DNA from: Hyphomicrobiales bacterium
GTDB taxonomy: Bacteria > Pseudomonadota > Alphaproteobacteria > Rhizobiales > Rhizobiaceae
Length of the DNA stretch: 64,000 nucleotides
Reading direction: 5' to 3'
Assembly: GCA_002709005.1 (NCBI GenBank)
Contig: PAPH01000021.1
Location: 1-64,000, forward strand
Under the pieces are notes generated by a model, which saw only the letters and a program-made list of their open reading frames with translations, was not told the origin of the DNA and did no database searches. Below, one piece after another: positions 49,013-57,700 of the stretch. Each line of letters starts with the position of its first letter. Within the stretch, counting starts at the first letter, position 1. Made by a program: the position numbers and the translations under genes.

Positions 49013-49537
49013 ATGAACGCCCAGTTTTTTCAGTCCTGGCGCGGGGCTTTGCTCATCGCCGTCGTCGTTACCGTTGGTGTTTCCGGGTACAAGGCCATCT
49101 TCGGCCCCGACACGGCAACGCGCATTGCGCAGGCCAGAATGTCCCGCCTGCTGCCAAGCGGCCAGCCGACGCAGTATATGTTCAACCGGCAAGTCGCCGC
49201 TGCCCGACCTTTTGTCAGCGCACAGATAACACTGGGCCAGCTCACGAACTACTTGCAGCGGCTCAACTGTGAGATTGCGTGGGAGGCCATTGATGTCGAT
49301 ACCTTCGTCATGCGCGCCAGCGGCAACGATGCCTTGACGCGTCTAAACGAAGAATATGCCATCCAGTTCGTGGCTCTTGACGGTCCCGTCAAGGACGGCA
49401 GGGTTATCAGTGTCTTCAATGGTCCTGCTGCCGGGATCGAGAGCATGGCCTATAACCGGGTCACGGTGTCGGACGAGGAGATTGTCCAGTTTATCCTGAC
49501 GATTGTTTCCGATCTTTCACCCGTTCCGCTCCCGTAG
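49013..49537 (+). CDS. Membrane-anchored protein of the island cluster
   Basis: A 174-residue protein. An N-terminal hydrophobic helix (FFQSWRGALLIAVVVTVGVS) probably anchors it in the inner membrane; the remainder is a soluble domain of about 140 residues containing ITLGQLTNYLQRLNCEIAWE and VTVSDEEIVQFILTIVSDL. No family is recognised. ATG 49013 has AGGA eight bases upstream. It follows the resolvase-like gene by 23 bp and precedes a small acidic gene. Confidence 0.6.
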   Translation: MNAQFFQSWRGALLIAVVVTVGVSGYKAIFGPDTATRIAQARMSRLLPSGQPTQYMFNRQVAAARPFVSAQITLGQLTNYLQRLNCEIAWEAIDVDTFVMRASGNDALTRLNEEYAIQFVALDGPVKDGRVISVFNGPAAGIESMAYNRVTVSDEEIVQFILTIVSDLSPVPLP

Positions 49538-49547
49538 GTCAGCCTTC

Positions 49548-49814
49548 ATGCTCGGCAACATCATCGATCACCGAACGGACCGCAGTACCCCCGAATGCGA
49601 TGCCGCCTTCGAGCCCTCGGCCCATGACAATGCCAGACGCCCGGACGGGCATCCCTGGTTCGTCCTGGAGGAAGCGGAGGCCGATCCTGCCTATTTCCAT
49701 GTGCTGGATTCGGTCGATACGACGGTGCGCGAGGCCATGCTGAAAGCCGAACGAGACTGGCCTTTCGCCGTCACCGTCTACCTCTACGACAAGGGAGCAA
49801 AACCTTTGGGATAG
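49548..49814 (+). CDS. Small acidic hypothetical protein
   Basis: An 88-residue acidic protein beginning MLGNIIDHRTDRS, with a C-terminal half PWFVLEEAEADPAYFHVL and VTVYLYDKGAKPLG. No family is recognised. It is the last gene before the right attachment repeat and is 10 bp after the membrane protein gene, so it is presumably part of the same unit. Start could be ATG 49548 or an earlier in-frame codon at 49503 that would overlap the upstream gene. Confidence 0.5.
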   Translation: MLGNIIDHRTDRSTPECDAAFEPSAHDNARRPDGHPWFVLEEAEADPAYFHVLDSVDTTVREAMLKAERDWPFAVTVYLYDKGAKPLG

Positions 49815-50203
49815 CCGAAGCAGAGCTTCTTGCAGCGATCCAAACGACTGCTAGAATCCTCAAACCATTTCCTATCGCGATGTGCTGATTTCATTGAGGT
49901 TTTCGGGCTGAAAAGCTGGCTGTGCAGGGTCCAGGTTCCCCAGCCACTCCTTCCAGACTTTTGACAAGCCTGCTTTTTCTGCCGGAATTGCGCCGATCTC
50001 GTACCAGAAGCGGACTTTCAGAAATCGGCCCCCTTTCCAGTCATTCGAGCCGACACCGCACGCAAATTTGATGGCGCCTCTATCGAGCGCCTCAACAACA
50101 TTTCAAGCATTTAAGCCTGCGATCCGGGGTTCGATTCCCAAAACACCGACAGGGGAGCTACACATCCGGTTGGAAAGTAGCTCGCCAGCTTCATTGGCAG
50201 AAG
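49815..50203. other. 389-bp gap holding the right attachment site
   Basis: The gap contains the 17-bp repeat of the tRNA end (49930-49946). To its right, sequence with a T-arm-like motif (GGGGTTCGATTCCC at about 50126) lacks the rest of a tRNA. I see no gene in it. It is likely scar tissue from integration events. Confidence 0.5.
49930..49946. repeat. Island attachment site, right copy
   Basis: An exact, same-orientation copy of the last 17 bases of the tRNA-Gln gene at 35641-35657. The next base differs (C here, T on the left), so the identity is limited to the core. Confidence 0.85.
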
Positions 50204-51205
50204 TCAGAAAGACATCCTGAGACGCCCGGAGAAGGTTTGGCCGGTGAGCGACGGGAAGAATTTGCCTTCATAGACCGCCAGAACCTCCCAGTTGCCGGCG
50301 CCGGCAAGAAAGGCCCCTGCATCGAGGATCAGGCCGTCAGCCTCTTCAGCCACCGCCAGAACCGCTTCCTGCTCCATCGCCGGGTTGGCGATCAGCGCCG
50401 CATGGGTGGAAATCGGCGCGGTATTGAAATTGTGCCGGTATCTGGCTTGCAGGAAGGGGGTGAGCAAGAATTCGTCGCTGACGGCCAGTCGGGCGGCGAC
50501 GGCTGCGCCAATCTGTGAAGTCACGCGCTCGTCGACGACCCGGTCGAAGGCTGCATTGCCGCTCACCGTGCCGTAGCCAGACAGGGTAACGGTTGCGCCC
50601 GTTTCGCTGAATGGTTTGACGGTCAGATAGGAGTAGTCGATATCGGCGATGGGGCGCAGGAAGAGAGAGCCCGATAGCGGCAGAATGGCCGAGACCTCAA
50701 GATTGGCGCCGGCATGAAAGCCGCTCGATTTGGCGCGGGCCATCTGCCCGAAACCTGGAAACGATCCGGTCACCAGAGTGTCGGGCCGGCTGAGCTGATA
50801 ATCGTCGAAACCCAGCCGCACGCTTGGCTTGACGGTCACGCCCATATGCTGAAACTCGAAGAAGGCGTTCGCCTCGAAGCTGTCCCTCTTCAGCGTCCCG
50901 GCCTCGCTGAATCCCGGCGCGAAGCGGTCGGTGACCTGCCTGAGGTCGGTATGGGTAAAGTCGACACCCGCCGAGCGGTCCGCCTGCAGAGCCCTGCTGA
51001 TCGTGAAGGTCTGCTTGACCCCCTTGGTTGTGGAGGCAGAGGCCTCACTGGTCTGGCGCTGCCTTTCGCGCGACCAATCCGTCTTGAAACTGACTGAAAG
51101 ACCGTCGGTGAGCGCCTTTTCGCCAGCCTGCGCGAGGCTGGGCGACATGGCGGACAGGGCGGTCATCGAAATGGACAGAAAACATGCGAATGCCGGCGGG
51201 TTCAT
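50204..51205 (-). CDS. Outer-membrane barrel protein, autotransporter-like
   Basis: A 333-residue exported protein. The signal peptide (MNPPAFACFLSISMTALSAM... to LAQA) is followed by alternating beta strands such as SVSFKTDWSRERQRQ, FEANAFFEFQHMGVTVKPS, LRPIADIDYSYLTVKPF and the end TFSGRLRMSF with a C-terminal aromatic typical of outer-membrane barrels. It resembles an autotransporter barrel with no passenger. ATG 51205 is chosen as it begins the signal peptide. It lies downstream of the response regulator gene on the same strand, 117 bp away, so it may be its target. Confidence 0.75.
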   Translation of the reverse strand: MNPPAFACFLSISMTALSAMSPSLAQAGEKALTDGLSVSFKTDWSRERQRQTSEASASTTKGVKQTFTISRALQADRSAGVDFTHTDLRQVTDRFAPGFSEAGTLKRDSFEANAFFEFQHMGVTVKPSVRLGFDDYQLSRPDTLVTGSFPGFGQMARAKSSGFHAGANLEVSAILPLSGSLFLRPIADIDYSYLTVKPFSETGATVTLSGYGTVSGNAAFDRVVDERVTSQIGAAVAARLAVSDEFLLTPFLQARYRHNFNTAPISTHAALIANPAMEQEAVLAVAEEADGLILDAGAFLAGAGNWEVLAVYEGKFFPSLTGQTFSGRLRMSF

Positions 51206-51322
51206 CGCACTACATATCCCCACGTGCTGCGGTCGCATTCACGCTATTCGGGCCGGGTCGTCGGGACAATTGGCCGGATCGAAAATTCGGCGCAAATCCG
51301 GAAATATTTGCCCAGTCAGGTT

Positions 51323-52012
51323 TCACTCTGCGTCACTGGCTCGCTGGCGGGCCTGGAACGCCGGAATATCCTCTGCGTTTGTCAGCCCCAGGCGAATGGC
51401 GATGGCCACGGCTTCCGAACGGTTGGAGACATCGAGCTTGCGAAGGATTGCGCTGACATGATAGCGCGCCGTCGGATGAGAAAGGCCGAGCATTTCGGCA
51501 ATCTCCGGGTTGGTGAAACCCTTCGTCATCAGGTTCAGAACCCGCTTCTGCTGATCTCCGAAAACCGGTTCCTCATTGCCATCCGAACCACTTGCATTTT
51601 GTGGCCTCATCAACTCTTCCGGCAGGATGACTTCACCCCCGTAAACGCGCCGGATGGCGTTCGTCAGATCGGAAGCCGAAATATCCTTAAGGAGATAGGC
51701 GCGTCCACCCGCGTCCAGAAGGGCTGAAGCGACATCGGGATCGGCGAATGTGCTCAAGCCGATCACACGCGCCGAGGGGTCAATGTTCCGAATGGCGCGG
51801 GTCGTCTCGATTCCCCCCATGCCGGTCATCTTGATGTCCATCAGGACGATCTCGGGTCTGAGCTCACAGAAACGTTCAATAGCCATCTCGCCGCTGTCGG
51901 CTTCTCCCACCACGCTCATATCCGCCACATCATCGAGGATGAGCACGATGCCCTTGCGCACGACCATGTGATCGTCAACCAGCAGGATTCTGATCGTGTC
52001 AGTCATCTGCAT
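51323..52012 (-). CDS. NarL/FixJ-type response regulator
   Basis: A 229-residue two-component regulator. The receiver has the acidic pair VDDH near residue 12 and the phosphorylated Asp in LMDIKMTGMGG near 59, with a conserved Lys in LLKDIS near 108. After a ~20-residue linker the LuxR-type helix-turn-helix runs KRVLNLMTKGFTNPEIAEML and ARYHVSAILRKLDVSNRSEA. The start overlaps the upstream kinase stop by 14 bases (or 8 from an internal ATG), so the pair is coupled. Its targets may be the barrel gene next to it or the divergent adhesin. Confidence 0.93.
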   Translation of the reverse strand: MQMTDTIRILLVDDHMVVRKGIVLILDDVADMSVVGEADSGEMAIERFCELRPEIVLMDIKMTGMGGIETTRAIRNIDPSARVIGLSTFADPDVASALLDAGGRAYLLKDISASDLTNAIRRVYGGEVILPEELMRPQNASGSDGNEEPVFGDQQKRVLNLMTKGFTNPEIAEMLGLSHPTARYHVSAILRKLDVSNRSEAVAIAIRLGLTNAEDIPAFQARQRASDAE

Positions 52013-54449
52013 CCTCGATCCAGATTGCCGTTACAGTCGTTCCGTTCCCCGGTGCGCTCCTGATTTCCAGCGTGCCGCCGATTTTTTGAATTCGCTCGTT
52101 CATGACCTGCACTCCTATGTGTCCGGGCCAGGTCTGTCCGGGGTGAAAGCCGCGCCCGTCATCCCCGATGGTGAGTAGGGCCTGTCCGCCGACCGCATCG
52201 AAATAGACGGACACCGCCGAGGCCTGAGAATGTTTTGCAACATTGGCAAGACATTCTTGCGCGATACGGTACAGCGTCAGCTGCACATCGCCGGGCAGCA
52301 CCGCATCGCTGTCGACCACAAGTTCGATCCGGATGTCATTGCGGCGCTCGAAATCGCCGACGATGTCGGCGAGCAGCTTTCCAAATGGGTAGGACGCCAG
52401 ATCTTGCGGCCTGAGTTCCAGCAGCAGATGGCGCATTTCGGTCAAGGCGTCCCGGTTGAGCTGCTGCATCTGTGCCAGCGTGTGCAAAGCCTGCTCGGTG
52501 TTCTTCTTGAACAGGTCGGGCAATTTGTCGGCCATCAGATTGGCGGAAAACAGTGTCTGGCTGACGGCATCGTGCAACTCGCGCGAAAGGTGATTTCGCT
52601 CCTCCAGACGGGCGTTCTTGGCGGCAAATTCACTGGCCTCGGCGGTTCTGGCCGCCACCTTGTCTTCCAGCGTCTGCACAAGCTGGTTCTGGGCGATCGC
52701 CATCTCGTTGAAGGAAGAGGCGAGGTAGCCGATCTCGTCATGGTGAAACACCCTGATATCGGTCGACAGCTTGCCGCCCATGATCTGCCGCACGCCCTGT
52801 ATGAGTTCCTGAAGCGGACGCACCAGGTTGATATGGAAGAATAGCGGGAAGACGAGAATGACGATCAGGCTGGCGGCGAGAATATAGAAAGCCACCGGCT
52901 CGAAAATCCGGTTCAGATAGACGCGGAATGCCAGAAAATGCCGGTCCACGATGCCTTCGCCCGGCTTGCCGGCATAGGGAAGGCCGGTGTTGAATTGCAA
53001 GGTCGCAACTTGGCGATCGGCGAAGGCCGAAACGATGCCTGTCAGAACCGGTGCTGCATTGATCCGATAGAAATCGTAGGCCGGCCGTCCGGGGATCTCT
53101 GCGAATGCCATTTCGATCCCCCCGGCTGGATAAAGGCGGAGCTGGAACGTGTAGGGTTGGTCGGTGCGTGAGACCGAGGCCATATTCATCCAACTGATCA
53201 CCAGACTGTTCGCATCGCCTTTGAAGTAGACCCCGCTCGGCTCATGATCCGGATTGCCGGACCTGTCTTCATTCAGGTCCACGGTCGCCAGAAACATGGC
53301 CGGCTGCGGTCCGAACCTGTGCAAGACGTTGCGCCATTCCAAGGGTTCGTTGAAGCCTGCCATTCCGGCTTTGCTGACGAACAGTTCGCGGTGGACGACC
53401 CCGAAAAATGGAAAATCGAACGGCAGCTCCACGCGCGCGTTTTGTTCTTCTCCCATGGGCAGTTTCTCGCCGATGTCCGGGTCGAAGCTGAATGCGGCTG
53501 GAGTGGCGCGATATGCGCCATCAGGCAGCGGCGCGAAGCGCAGAGCCGTTCGACTTTTCAGCCCCTCCGCATCGACATAGGCTTCCGAATAGGCCGATCC
53601 GATCAGCCAGGACATGCCCGATGCGATCGAAAGGATCGTCACCAGCGTCAGCCCGACCACCTTGATGCGGAACGACGAGCGTTCGGGCACGTAATTCAGG
53701 TACACGAGGGTGAAGGAGGAATAGATGACAATCGCTATCCAGCCGCTGATGATCTCCATCCAGCGCCAGTCAATCACACCAGAATAGCGGGCGAGCTGAA
53801 GCACAAGGATGAGGAGCGGCGTCAGGCCAAAGTAAAAAAACGCGCGAGCGGCCGCGGCATCGTGGGAAAGCTTGCGAAACGGCCAAAAGAGCGCTGCCAG
53901 CGATGGTACCAAGGCGGCTCGCGGCTGGATATTCTGCTCGCGCGCAATCGCCTCGACCAGATGCAGCGCAAAGAAGAGGTGAACACCCAGAAAACCGATC
54001 GAATACGGGATATTTGTCCAGTGGTCGCGATAGACCACATGGCCATCAGCGAGGTAGCTCTGCCGGCCTGCGGCGATGGCGATCTCGAGCAGGACGACAG
54101 CGACATAAATGGCGACCGTCACCCGCTGGACCCCTTTTCCAAGGACAGGGTGTTCTTTGAAATAAAGCGCATAGAGGACCAGCCCCGCCATTGCCACCGA
54201 TCCGGCCATGCTTATCCATGGCATCACGTAATCGACATCGTCCGTTGGCAGCGAGAATGACAGGAACTGCCCCAAGATCAGGCCAAAGCTGGCGGTGAAT
54301 GTGATGAACAGCAGCGCTGCGCCGCGAATGTCGCGTTTCTCACGCAGGGCCAGACGCAAGCGGGTTGCGAAGAAGGTGGCCTGCAAGCCGATCACGATCA
54401 TCTCGACCAGATAATTGATCGACAGCGGATTCCAGAACAGGTCTTTCAT
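51999..54449 (-). CDS. Membrane sensor histidine kinase (NarX/LiaS-type)
   Basis: An 816-residue kinase. The N-terminus has about seven hydrophobic helices (residues 1-330), then a periplasmic-type region of ~280 residues, another helix near 590, a HAMP domain (LVRPLQELIQGVRQ near 615), the HisKA_3 dimer/phospho-His RELHDAVSQTLFSANLM near 695, and the ATP-binding domain with RIAQECLANVAKHSQ and DDGRGFHPG. The kinase class pairs with NarL-type regulators, as here. ATG 54449 follows CCGGAGTT. It is divergent from the large adhesin gene. Confidence 0.9.
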   Translation of the reverse strand: MKDLFWNPLSINYLVEMIVIGLQATFFATRLRLALREKRDIRGAALLFITFTASFGLILGQFLSFSLPTDDVDYVMPWISMAGSVAMAGLVLYALYFKEHPVLGKGVQRVTVAIYVAVVLLEIAIAAGRQSYLADGHVVYRDHWTNIPYSIGFLGVHLFFALHLVEAIAREQNIQPRAALVPSLAALFWPFRKLSHDAAAARAFFYFGLTPLLILVLQLARYSGVIDWRWMEIISGWIAIVIYSSFTLVYLNYVPERSSFRIKVVGLTLVTILSIASGMSWLIGSAYSEAYVDAEGLKSRTALRFAPLPDGAYRATPAAFSFDPDIGEKLPMGEEQNARVELPFDFPFFGVVHRELFVSKAGMAGFNEPLEWRNVLHRFGPQPAMFLATVDLNEDRSGNPDHEPSGVYFKGDANSLVISWMNMASVSRTDQPYTFQLRLYPAGGIEMAFAEIPGRPAYDFYRINAAPVLTGIVSAFADRQVATLQFNTGLPYAGKPGEGIVDRHFLAFRVYLNRIFEPVAFYILAASLIVILVFPLFFHINLVRPLQELIQGVRQIMGGKLSTDIRVFHHDEIGYLASSFNEMAIAQNQLVQTLEDKVAARTAEASEFAAKNARLEERNHLSRELHDAVSQTLFSANLMADKLPDLFKKNTEQALHTLAQMQQLNRDALTEMRHLLLELRPQDLASYPFGKLLADIVGDFERRNDIRIELVVDSDAVLPGDVQLTLYRIAQECLANVAKHSQASAVSVYFDAVGGQALLTIGDDGRGFHPGQTWPGHIGVQVMNERIQKIGGTLEIRSAPGNGTTVTAIWIEDADD

Positions 54450-54757
54450 AACTCCGGTTTCCGCCGCGCCGTGGAATGCGCGCCTTGAACGGCCAGATGA
54501 AACCGTGCCGGCGCGATTGCTTACAAGAGCAGATTTCGGCGCCAAATGGTCATAAAATGCAAGTCTGCTCCCCTGTACATCCGTACAGTTCCCGCAGTTT
54601 TTCACCCGCATTATTCTGCCTCGGTTGTCGAAATAAGCCGCGCGCCGAAGTGGCACTTGCCACTGATCCCGGCAGCCGCGTCTTTCGCTGGCGCGGTCGG
54701 GCGGGGCTGCCGAAAAACGTGCAGCGAACTGAAGAACCTGGATGGGGATGCACTGGA
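54450..54757. promoter_or_regulatory. 308-bp divergent region between kinase and adhesin genes
   Basis: It must carry promoters for the kinase and the adhesin. An open frame extends through it ahead of the adhesin, but its composition (Cys- and Arg-rich, no fold) does not look coding. No clear operator is visible. Confidence 0.45.
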
Positions 54758-57700
54758 ATGGGATGTTCGCGACTGGGCGCCATGATCGCCCAAGCTGCCA
54801 AGAGGCTGGTCTTCTTGGCCGTCATTGCTCTGCCGCTATTAAGTCCCGTTAAAGCATTCGCTCTGACGGCCACCGCCACGGCACCGTTGACCACACTCCA
54901 AGCCAATGATTTCGGCTTTCTTCAGGGCAGCGCGTCAGGCGGAACGGGACTGACCTATCAATGGACCCAGACCGCCGGCCCCACGGTTGAACTGGCGGGG
55001 GATAGGGAACAGTCCCCAAGTTTCTATGCGCCTTGGGTGGATTATGGTTCGGCTTCGGTGACGCTGACTTTTGAATTCACTGTGACTGACTACAACTCGG
55101 CCACAGCCTCGGATTCAGTGAGCATTACGGTCACGCCCCGCAGCAAGTCCACCAATTCGATCCCCTCGATTGCCAGCCTTTCCCCCTATCAGCAGCAGCT
55201 TCAGCTCGGAAGCTGCGCCGTCTTCATGACCAGCCGCGATGGGTATTCTTACGGCAGCGTCGCCGAAGTTTCGCTTCATCAATCGAGCGGCGCGGTCACA
55301 TATGCCGGTGGAAACAGCTACTTCAGTTCCCGAATTGAACCCGGTTCCGCAATGTCGTCAAACGACCTTGCCATCTGTCTGCAAACGAGCGTCCTCAACA
55401 TCTTCAACTTCAGGCAGAACGGCGCAGACGCGAGCTACACAACCGACACATATATGGGCTTCTCGTTCGATCTGGTCAGTTCGGGTGCTACCAAGCATTA
55501 CGAATTTGCGATGACGCCGACAGGCGCGATCACCAGTTCAAGTGATTTTGTCGAGGCCAAGCCGGTCGCCAATGCGGGACAGGCGCAGTCGGTTGTAAGC
55601 GGCGCCGCGGTGACGCTCGACGGCACCCTGTCCTCGGATGCGAACAACTGGCACACAGTGAGCTATAAATGGACAGCGCCGGAAGGCATTGCGCTGTCTG
55701 ATGCGACGGGGGGCAAGCCGACATTCACCGCGCCCACGCTCGCCTCGGACGACAATCCGCGCGAACTCACTTTCAGCCTCGTCGTCAATGACGGTATCCA
55801 GGATTCCGATCCGGCCTCGGTGACCGTGACCGTAGAGCCGCCCGTCAACACCAAGCCAACGGCGACTATTCACTCAGTCACAAATCCCGTTTCAGGCGGC
55901 GCCGGATCGATCACTGGCGGATTTACAGCTTCCGCGATAATTCCGCCGGCAACCTACACTTGGACGACGCCCTCAAACGTAACCAATGTTCAAGGCGCGG
56001 ACAGCAATCAAATCTCTTTCACTGCACCGGTTCTCGAGCCGGGTTCAGCAAATCTGACACTTCAATTCTCGCTCGTGGTGAATGCCGGCTATGAGGACTC
56101 CGACCCGGTCCCAGCAAATGTCACCGTCTACGCGCCCCCGCGCGCGATAGCCGGCGAGAACCAGACGATCGATTCCGGTGTGCAATTCACCCTGTCCGGT
56201 TCGGCCTCGGGTGGCTATGGCAGGTATTTTTATCTCTGGGGTAGCCCGTCAGGTGATTGGCCATCATCGCAGGAACCCTCAGTCGCCAACCCGACTTTAA
56301 CCGCACCCACTCTGTCAGCCGGAGCTGCAGACAAAATTCTCAAATATGAGCTGACGGTGACCGATGAAAACGGCGTATACGATACCGATACTGTCGAGAT
56401 CACCGTCAAGGCGCCCCAGCACACAAGTATCCCAACAGCTTATGACGTCCAGCCCGGCGGGGCGGTAACGGTTCCTCTCGGGGAGACTTTCGCAATCGCA
56501 CTCCCATCTAAAACCTACGTGCGCAGCCAGATATGTGAAGAAGACCCCTGGAATCCGGGTCATCAGACTTGCAAACCTGATTATTTCTCTTGTCGCTTGT
56601 ATGAAGCCAGCACAAATGATTTCCAGATCCGCTTGAACGCCGAAAGTGGAGTGATCTCGGGAACAGCTTCTTCGGTGGGCAGCCGGACCGTGACGGCACG
56701 TTATCTTGATACAAATTGCGCTGATGACACCTTCACGCTCAATGTGATTTCCGACGAACCGGTTGCGCCAGCGGTCACCGGAATTTCGCCAAACGCCGGC
56801 CCCGCTGGCGGCGGTACGGCGGTGACCATCACGGGCACCGGTTTCACCGATGCAACCAAGGTGTCTTTCGGCGGCGCGGATGTCAGCGCGGCAAATTTCA
56901 CGTCGATTTCCGATGCGCAGATCGAGGTCAATGCGCCTGCCGGCTCCGCTGGCAAGGTGGACGTCACCGTCACCACGCCTAGCGGTGCCAGCGATACGTC
57001 GGGCGCAGCAGATGATTTCACTTACACGACTCCCGCGATTGCCATTTTAACCGACGCGAATGTTGAACTGGTCAGCGGCAACACTATTCTGCAAGACGAG
57101 GTTCCTGCGGGAACACAGGTCACGCAAACGTTCAAAATCAAGAACACCGGCAACGTCGCGGTCGATCTGTTTGCGCAGCGTGCGAATTTGCCGTCTACTT
57201 TCAATCCAAATATTAGCGAGACAAACAATAGCCTGCCATCCAGCCTTCGACCTGGTGAATCGGGCGAGCTGACAATAAGTTACAAACCGCGCGCCGCAGG
57301 GCAGTTTACATACGTCCTGAACATTTTCGCCATTGATGCTGACAATCAACAGGCCAGCTTCGCGTTGAAAGCCATTGGCGTGGCAACGGCGCCCGTCCCC
57401 GCAGTGACATCTGTCAACCCTGCCTTCGGCCCCGCGGCTGGCGGCACCGAGGTGACGATCACGGGCACCGGCTTCACCGATGCAATCAACGTGTCCTTCG
57501 GCAGCGCGGATGTGAGCGCGGCGAGTTTCACGTCGCTTTCCGACACGCAGATCGTGATGAATGCGCCTGCTGGCTCCGCTGGCAAGGTAGATGTCGCTGT
57601 CACCACGGCAGGCGGCACAAGCGATGCGAGCGGTAGCGCGGATGATTTTACCTACAGCGCGCCTCCAGTCGTGGATGCCGGTCAGGATCAAACCGTGGAG

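Larger units (their letters stand above)
35658..49929. mobile_element. Integrated genomic island (~14.3 kb) in tRNA-Gln
   Basis: The segment between the two 17-bp repeats starts with an integrase gene next to the tRNA, as expected, and carries a Rep-type replication gene, a restriction-modification operon and an accessory nuclease cluster. No phage structural, conjugation or relaxase genes are seen. Several genes here have visibly less GC-rich codon use than the flanking chromosome, notably mcrB, mcrC and vsr. The integrase is broken, so the island is probably immobile by itself. Confidence 0.85.

Noticed and set aside
35658-49929. Possible prophage
   Set aside because: No capsid, terminase, tail, lysis or repressor genes are visible; Rep plus integrase alone does not make a prophage.
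50121-50145. Sequence like a tRNA T arm (GGGGTTCGATTCCC)
   Set aside because: No acceptor, D or anticodon arm surrounds it, so it is not a tRNA gene; at most a fragment left by an older integration.
54476-54757. Upstream part of the adhesin frame as coding
   Set aside because: It lies before the signal peptide, is Cys/Arg-rich without fold and overlaps the kinase promoter region, so the start is placed at 54758.
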